Shown here: in pieces, positions 56,491 through 64,000 of the stretch
Layout of the letters: the number at the start of each line of letters is the position of its first letter
Numbering within the stretch: the first letter of the stretch is position 1
DNA from: Hirudinaria manillensis
Taxonomy: Eukaryota; Annelida; Clitellata; Hirudinida; Hirudinidae
NCBI GenBank assembly: GCA_034509925.1
Contig: CM067533.1
Location: 7,804,035 to 7,868,034, forward strand
Direction: 5' to 3'
DNA length: 64,000 bases
The notes under the pieces: model-generated
Told to the model about the DNA's origin: nothing
Databases searched by the model: none
Seen by the model: only the letters and a program-made list of their open reading frames with translations
Translations under genes and position numbers: made by a program

Positions 56491-59400
56491 TTAAAACAAA
56501 GAAAGCAACCATTGAGTGACAGCCTGGTTGAGATCTCCGACTTTAGAAAGTTCTATGACGATGGAACCCATGTCCGTCCTGCTCTTCGAAAACAGACCCA
56601 CGTCGTTCTTGACGGCCAAATCCAGGGACCTGAAGGGAATCTCCATGTTGCCCATAACCCACTCGAAACTGCAGTGGAAATGTCCAAAACTTTCAATTTT
56701 AAATAGCCAACAATAGAATATGCTGTTGTTAAAAAATAAACATAAAAAAATGTGATAAAATAAAACATAATTTAACAAATAAATAAACAAACAAACAAAC
56801 AAATAAACAAACATATTTATAATAAATAAAAGTAACAATTTAATATTAAACGAGAAACATTTCGACGATAAATTCTCAGAGAATTTAGAATTCAAGAGCA
56901 TCCATCGCCTGACGTTTCATCGAAGCATGGATTCAACGTGTTCTTGATCATCTTCGTCCTCCTTTTGCTGTCCGCGGTCCTGTCCGGGAGCAGGTAGATG
57001 CGCACGTACGGGTCTGCCAGGTTGTCCTTGTCACAGGGAATCAGGTTTCTGGTGGAGGGTAGGGGGTAGGGGACATGAACGATGGAGTGATGATTAACGA
57101 GGTAGACAAACATGATAAAAAATGCTGATAAAAAAAAAACAACTACAGTATTAAAAATAAACAGCAAATGATTTAAAATTATTATTATTATTTTATTATT
57201 ATTTTTATTGTTATTATATTGATAATTGGAATGACATTAATTTTCTCACTTGCACTGATGTACGACTACAACCAACACTGAGCGATTGTTTGAGTATCTC
57301 AGCGTCAACTGGATCTGTCCAAACTTACTGCAACAACAACAAATCATTGCTTTGCATCGAGAACATTGCATTGCATAAGCTATGTATGTATTTATGTATT
57401 CATAAACCACACATATTCATGAGACAACATCCGACCTGGGTGGTTTCTTAGGTGCAGACAGATCTACCACTGGTAAAGAGATGGAAGGCTTCACATCAAC
57501 AGGTGCGTGAGTGGATTTCTGGGAAGGTGATGGTGATGGCTGTTGATTGGTTCTTGGAGCAGGAATAGATTCATTGGCTGAGGTTCTACTACTCTTCATG
57601 TCAGGTGTTGCGGCTTCCTTTGGCTCTGCTGCCGGTTCCGGCTTTGGGATGGAAGATGATGATGATGATGGAGATGGTTGGGGTGGATGAATTGTGAATG
57701 GTTGGGGAGGCTGAGGTGGTGGTGGTTGCTGCACCACAGGTGTAGGTTCCAATGGCTTCAAGTCAGAAATCAAGTCATCCTAGGAAACGATTGAAATACA
57801 ATATGAGATCAAAACAATATATAATCTCTCATGATTAATAAATATCTTTTTACTTAAATATTTATGAAATTATATACATATAAAAAAAGCCACACAAAAA
57901 CACAAAATAAAACAGATAAGCAACAAAACCAACATCATGAAACTCTTCTTTCGTTGGTTGCTTCTTTTCCTCTTCCGGCTTTGGCTTCGTTTCCTCTACT
58001 TCTTCGGTCAGGTCTGCGAGGCCAAAGGAGAATGGGGACTTCCCGGCCTCCGAGGGGCCGGCACTGGCCCCGGGGCCTGGCGAATCCCCGACGCTGAACG
58101 AGTGCTTGAAGAGACTCCCGAGGCTGGAAGCTGCCGCTCCTCCGTACTCCGCCCAAGAGGTCGGAGACGAGTCGGACTTCAAGAACTTCGGGAAGAGAAA
58201 GTAGGAATGTAAAGGGATGAATTATCATCATTAGATATAATGACTAACAATTGATCAACAGATATGATGATATAATTATCATCACTGAGATATTATGAAT
58301 ACATTAAGGACAGCATGTGTCCATGGTCAACAGATTTAGAGGACACATCTAGCCAATAATTCTGATGTCCTTTCTATTATAAATTATTTGGACTCTTTTT
58401 CACACCTCTTGTGCAAACAAATATTGTTGTTGCTACAATTCATCTATTATTTCACTGGCTATTTAAATATAATAAATAACTTTATTCATCATTATTAGCA
58501 ATTAGCTGTTTATTTATTTATTTTTTTTCTAAGCAAAATGAAGGGTCATCCAATGACCTACACATTTCGTAATAGCGTTAGACAACAGAAATAGAGTGAA
58601 ACAGAAACAAGCAATTTAAAATCAGTTAAAATTCAATTTTCAATTCACAACAATCCAGGAAAACAATTTTAGAAACAACATTATATTGCAAAAAAAAAAA
58701 AAAGTTCCTACTCTGAGAACGAGTTGTAGGGTGATGGTGGACCTTCCAGTGAGTTCAGGAAGGTTGAAAGCCTTGGTGAGGGTCAAGTTTTTGTTGAGCA
58801 TCACTGAGTTTATTGGCACCATGACAGTTGCCATGGACTGCTCGTGGTTGCTGCCCTTGTGCATCAGCTAGAAATGGTTAAAAATGGCTGCCAATGAATA
58901 CAATCACCTCCAAACGAATCTATTGGAGTCAGGGATTGACAAATTTGTTTATTATAGGGTGCCTTTGATGCTATACATGCAGTGCCTTACAAATGACCAT
59001 TATTATTATTATTACCATTATTATTATTATCACTATTAATATTATTATTTTCCAATGTTTCTATTTGCCTGGACACAACACCAGGTCGGACCAACTAGAC
59101 TGGAAGACAACGATAGACAACTGGAGGGGAGGCGGACACCTTGCCGAAGTTTTCCGACCTCAGGAAGTCAAGTTGAGTCAAGTCAGTTACCTGCACTTCC
59201 AGCTGTTGGTTCTTGGGATCGGTGAGCGAATAGTTGAAGTTCTCGGACCAGACGGGATCTGCCGTCTGAGTCTTTATCGAGCTCTGCTTGGTGTCGTTGC
59301 CCAGCTTCAATCTTACGAAAGGATTGCGCAGTCTGCCAGTGTTCATGCTGACCTTTATAAAGGAAGGAAGGATAATACCAATAATAATAATAATAATAAT

Positions 59401-61755
59401 TATATAATAATAATTATTATTATTATACAATAGTATTAATAATAATAATAATAATAATAAAATGCATCATATCCATCCAAACAATGTTTATTGGGATGTA
59501 CAAATGCATGTAGAAAACAACAAACTGGAATATTGCAGGCAGATTCGAGCACCACGAGGAGGAGGGCCGTGGCAAACGTGTCTCCAACGCCACCTGTCGG
59601 CTCTCTCTTTCGGTTTGTGAAAAGAAAAAAAAGTGTTTCAGATGAATGAATTAAGAAAGAAATAAATAAATAAATAAGTTAATTAATTAATTAATTAAAA
59701 TCTCTTGGGTGCAAAAGAAATTCAATTGGCTCTTGACCTGACCATGGCTGTCACAATGGTACACATATAGTGCCACAATAATCATTATCATCACAAACCA
59801 TCCTGTACTTGTATAACGTTATAATATTTCTACTATGTACATCAAGAACTGCCAATCATTGAGCAGGTTAAGATACAAACAGGGATGTAATCCTCCATGT
59901 TGCTGCTGACAGACAGCCAGAGAGCCCTTAGATGGACTGAACCGGTCTGAACATTCGCCAGAGGGAGCCACTGTTTTCATAATAAACAATTTATTACTAA
60001 TTTCTAATTACTAATGTGCCCATCAATCAATCAATCAATCAACCAATCAATCAAATTCAAAGTTGTTGAACATAAACTTAATATGCTAAAAAACAAATCA
60101 TAAAAAACAGGTAACACTTAAATTTTCAATCTCTCACCTACCATGTCAACATTCTTTTTATTGGCAATGAGTTCAATGTCAAGTGACGTGCTGGAAATAA
60201 TAAGGCGATTGTCGGTCGCTTAACTTTCAATCAGGAAAGAAGAAAGTGTGAAGATGGATTGAAAGGTAGATGAATGCATTCAATGGACAAATCTTAACTT
60301 TAAAAGTGAATGGACTGGAATTGCATCAGAAAATGAATAGGTAATTTAACATGTAATCTTCAGAGACCAGAATGAATGGATGAATGCATTCACAGATAAA
60401 TCTTTACATTGAATAATTAATATTAATTATTGATTAATATTTAATAATAATTAATTAATAATTAATTTAACACATAATCTTCAGAGACCAGAATAACGAC
60501 AGAGGTATGGCACAAAGAAAGCTCACTTTCCAAGCGAGTCATCGACAGTACTGCCCACGTCTTCGTCGAAAACCTTCACTTCCACCGATTGGCCATGCCT
60601 TTGATCCACGACAGCCTATCATAGGAGGAGAAAAAAAATAAAGTAAATTAAAAATAATTTATTTGAAGAAAGGAAGGAGTGAATAAATGAATGAATGATT
60701 GGATGGATGGATACAATCCACCTGGAAGAACTGGTTCCATGATGGGTACAATGTGCTCTGAATGGTTGCTGTCCTCATCACTTGATTTCCAACTGTTGTG
60801 GAAAATTAAATTAAAAAAAAAAAGAGATTTAATAATACAAAAAAATCATGCAATAAATTAATCAAATCTGAGCAAATATGAAAATCCAAACTCGTGACAG
60901 TGCAGTACGGATCGGACTTTCCCTTTCCCATGATGTTGACATCACCGCTCTTTAGGTCCTTTGCTTCCAATACGTGGACAATAACCAAACCCTGTTGTAA
61001 AAACAATAGTTATAAATTATAATTGTTATTAATATAATAGCAATAATAATTATTCTTATTAAAATTATATATGTGATGAATAATAATTATTATTATATTA
61101 TAAACAAATAATTATCAATACATAATTATTATTATAACACTTAAAACCGAGATAAATACGCCACTAAAAACACTTGCTACACAAAAACCTTCCAATTCCA
61201 ACTCAACTCCTCAAAAAGACTGAAACGTCAGAGAACCCAGCAAAACACAAAAACTTCATAATATTAATAATATTACAAACAATAATATTAATAATAACAA
61301 AATAACAAATATATAGTAATAAAATATATAAAAAGATATAATGTAGGTATATAAATGATATAAATATAAAATTATTATATATTAATTGTATATTATATAT
61401 TAATAATAATAATAATGATAATAATAATAATAATAATATTACCACAACCTGCACGAATTTATGACATTTGATGACTAAATGCTTAAAAATCGTTCAAATA
61501 CCATCACCACATCACAGCCTACACAATGCAAGAACAGTCACATTCGAATGCATGCTAAGGTGCATGCGACCATGCGCACGCGAACATCGGCATGCTAGGG
61601 CTCACCTCGGGCGGCGGGTACCTGATCTTATTGACCTGAACGTTGGCATTGAGGGCAATGGGTACCCTCCTTGGCAGGACCATGATGTCTGAGACTACTC
61701 GCCTCACTATGTCTCTGATCGTATTCCTGCCGGTATTAGCGATGATGATGTAGAC

Positions 61756-61793
<38 letters not shown>

Positions 61794-62109
61794 TAATAAT
61801 AATAATAACAATAACAACAACAATGTTACGGCAGTGTAACAAAGGAAAAGAGTTTAATAAATAATAAAGCATTGTCCAAAAAAATTGTAAAACTAATTAA
61901 AACAACAACAGCTACTCGTAAAAACCACCACCAACCACAACAACAGCAACTGGTGACAACTGAAAAGTTGTCGATAAAATATTAAAACGAATAAAAATAA
62001 TAAGCAAATAAAAAGAGTCGTTCAATGTTTGCATTGATTTTTAAGTTCTTTCCATCGTGGAGCTTGGACCTGATGTGTGGTCAGCAAGTGAATGATCTAG
62101 AATTATTTC

Positions 62110-62145
<36 letters not shown>

Positions 62146-62819
62146 TTATACTTAATAAGTAATAAAAGCATTAATAAAAAGTTTAATTGTCTTTTACATT
62201 TTAGATCATGTGAGAGTACTGATATCCATATCTTTCCTCAGATTGGTGACAGAGAAAAGTTTGATAAGCCACTTAACATGAAGAAGCATATTTACAAAAA
62301 TAGTATCCTTATGCAAGCACATGCCCTAAACAAATTACAAACTGCAACAGTATTCCACCTGGAAAATTATTAAACCAAAGCAATGGTCATATTAATGAAA
62401 GTAATTTCGACCCCTAGAAATAATTATTTAAAAGCCTGCAGCCATCCGTCTGTCCGTTTGACTGCAAAGAGTCGAGAGATAGTAATAGTTGTGGAAGCCC
62501 ACACAAAGCAATGATAAAAGCGACAATGCATCACTTGCATTCCTAGATGATCGGGTATGATAAAATCATCGTCCTGCATCTCTGACCTGGTAATTAATAA
62601 ATCTCTGCATTCCAGCAATCCATACTAGAATAACTCTGACTGGTGAGAATTAATAATGTCAAAGTAATGATGACAATGACGTTTGGCGGCATTAATAATA
62701 AGAATAATAATATGTAATATAATAATAATAAGAATAATATGTCTCATTTCAGTCATATGTTGTAGTTAAATATTAATGGCATATGCATACTTATAACTAG
62801 TTGACAGATGTGATGATAA

Positions 62820-62854
<35 letters not shown>

Positions 62855-63809
62855 CCTTTTCAACCACAATTCATCAGTTATTATTAATTATACATTATAA
62901 GAAATTTATTATTATTATTATTATTATTATTTCAACTGAAACCTTAACTCTTAAGTTGAAACAGTCAGCAATTATGTTGAATTTGTCTCTAATTGATAAA
63001 TTAACAGATGATATTTTCTTGAGCACCACTTAAAGTGGTTATATTATTGTGGTAGGTGAGAACCCAATTGAGCTGGGAAGGTCAAGTGCTTATAATAAGC
63101 CTTACTTGAGTTTTCACTTGAATTTTATACTGCATTGACCACTGCATTGAACAGTAACCATGAAATTGGAAAATACTTAAAGTAACTCTTTCGGTCAAAA
63201 ACATCACACGCAAGGTTACAACTTTCAATTGGTGCAACGACAACGATCGAGACTCACTTTATGAACGGCATGTCCAGCACGTTAGCTGCAGCCGTCATGT
63301 CGAAATCCACGTCCTGAGAGTCAACAACAACAAGTCAACTTTCAATCAAAAAGGAAGGTTTCAATCAAACAATTGATTGATAATCTAGAAGTGCTTGATT
63401 TTAAACAAAGCTCTTCCATCTACTTTGAAAATTCCACCATTGTCAAGATGCCAAAACAACTAAACAACTCTTAGCACAAGATAAGACATTCTAACAACAA
63501 CAACAATAACCCACTGGAGCATTGAGAAAGAAGACAGAGAGACCTCCAATGATTGGCATCTCGCTTATCAACGGATTCACCACAACTCTCATCTTTCCAC
63601 TGATCTGGAATCGTAATTATTTACGAATAATAATGTAATTTTCCAAACATATTAAAATATCTTAATATGCATCTAACATTACCTTTAACCGGAGAGATAG
63701 AAATATATATCACGAGGCTACAAATTGAACCTAATGACCTACCCTCAACGATTTGATGCCAAAGTTGATGCCCTTCACTTCACACTTGATGCTGGCATCA
63801 CCCATGTAC
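56491..63809 (-). CDS. ESYT2: Extended synaptotagmin (E-Syt), 5' end outside window
   Basis: Seventeen exons fit in phase: 63809-63743, 63604-63515, 63313-63258, 61726-61606, 60991-60892, 60792-60722, 60615-60527, 60190-60142, 59970-59877, 59593-59526, 59352-59191, 58867-58712, 58185-57934, 57779-57436, 57327-57250, 57048-56914 and 56668-56491 (TAA), about 703 residues. E-Syts tether the ER to the plasma membrane and transfer lipids. Present: the end of the SMP lipid-transfer domain (MGDASIKCEVKGINFGI, VVVNPLISEMPIIGGLSVFF, PRRVPIALN), C2A (GLVIVHVLEAKDLKSGD...GKGKSDPYC, VKVFDEDVG), C2B (TALLLVVLESACNIP, TADPVWSENFNYSLTD), a Pro/Ser-rich linker, and C2C (IQLTLRYSNNRSVLVVVVHQ, ADPYVRIYLLPDR, basic KRRTK, IKNTLNPCFDET) ending QWLLSLF. 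The three-C2 layout fits ESYT2/3; invertebrates usually have one such gene. The N-terminal membrane hairpin and most of SMP lie beyond the right edge. Confidence 0.93.
61727..63257. other. Large ESYT intron with AAT/TTA repeats
   Basis: A 1.5-kb intron between SMP exons, far longer than its neighbours. It holds AAT/TTA tracts (61755-61810, 62113-62143, 62823-62852, 62908-62932) and CAA runs (61900-61945). A minus-strand open frame at 62618-62424 has no family match and is probably not coding. Confidence 0.55.
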
Positions 63810-64000
63810 CTAGAAAATTTCCCATTCATGTAAGGAAACAATTGTAAATATAAACTACTTACAATAACATTGCATAGCATACATTTATTTGTATTCCATA
63901 ATAAACAAAAAACATAAATGATACCTAAATACTAGGGAAAAAAGAACTAAAAAGAAAGATGTGATGTGTATATTAATATGTATATAATATGTATATTAAT

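Noticed and set aside
57937-58231. Overlapping + and - frames rich in R/G
   Set aside because: Shadows of the ESYT linker exon 58185-57934, which joins its neighbours in phase.
62424-62618. 64-aa minus frame in the large ESYT intron
   Set aside because: ESYT exons on either side join without it and it has no recognisable homology.

Overview
This is a eukaryotic, metazoan nuclear window. It has spliced genes with GT-AG introns, strong AT bias and very many trinucleotide microsatellites (AAT, ATC, GTT/CAA, GTC families). Protein families and intron density suggest an invertebrate. Microsatellite abundance, gene content and compact introns would suit a lophotrochozoan such as an annelid, but that placement is a weak inference. 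I found no bacterial, CRISPR, viral or recognisable retroelement content.

Layout. Positions 1-13.7 kb are gene-poor and repeat-dominated, with several minisatellites (one is a tandem array of CRE/ATF sites), a pyrimidine tract and a few less AT-rich patches. Positions 13.7-16.4 kb (+) hold the 3' exons of a class A peptide-type GPCR. Positions 16.4-20.7 kb are AT-rich and show no gene. Positions 20.7-21.7 kb (-) hold a two-exon achaete-scute-type bHLH gene, with a cluster of CCAAT boxes further upstream. From 24.5 kb to the right edge the window is gene-dense: a GOLM-like Golgi type II membrane protein (24.5-28.1, -), RBM5/RBM10 splicing factor (28.8-35.0, -), a tiny SMKR1-like gene (35.4-35.6, +), very-long-chain acyl-CoA dehydrogenase ACADVL (35.9-41.2, +), Sin3-complex subunit SAP130 (41.6-49.0, -), a possible 53-aa two-exon gene (50.07-50.30, -), a peroxisomal 4CL/luciferase-like acyl-CoA synthetase ending in SRL (50.8-55.4, +), and extended synaptotagmin (56.5 to beyond 63.8, -; its 5' end lies outside the window).

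Exon chains were built by hand from splice signals, checking that phase is kept across each junction and that the protein matches its family. The RBM5, SAP130, ACS, GOLM-like and bHLH chains close in phase from start codon to stop codon. ACADVL closes from exon 2 to the stop, but its first exon has a phase conflict. ESYT and the GPCR are partial at their 5' ends.

Functionally the neighbours are mostly unrelated housekeeping genes (splicing, chromatin repression, mitochondrial and peroxisomal fatty-acid activation or oxidation, ER-plasma membrane lipid transfer) plus two developmental/signalling genes next to the repeat-rich side. Several pairs are head to head over short spacers (RBM5/SMKR1-like 0.4 kb; the 53-aa gene/ACS 0.47 kb; GOLM-like/an unassigned + ORF 0.17 kb), suggesting shared promoters. 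The observations most worth checking are the SMKR1-like microgene, the CRE minisatellite, the small unassigned genes and a compositionally distinct block inside an RBM5 intron.
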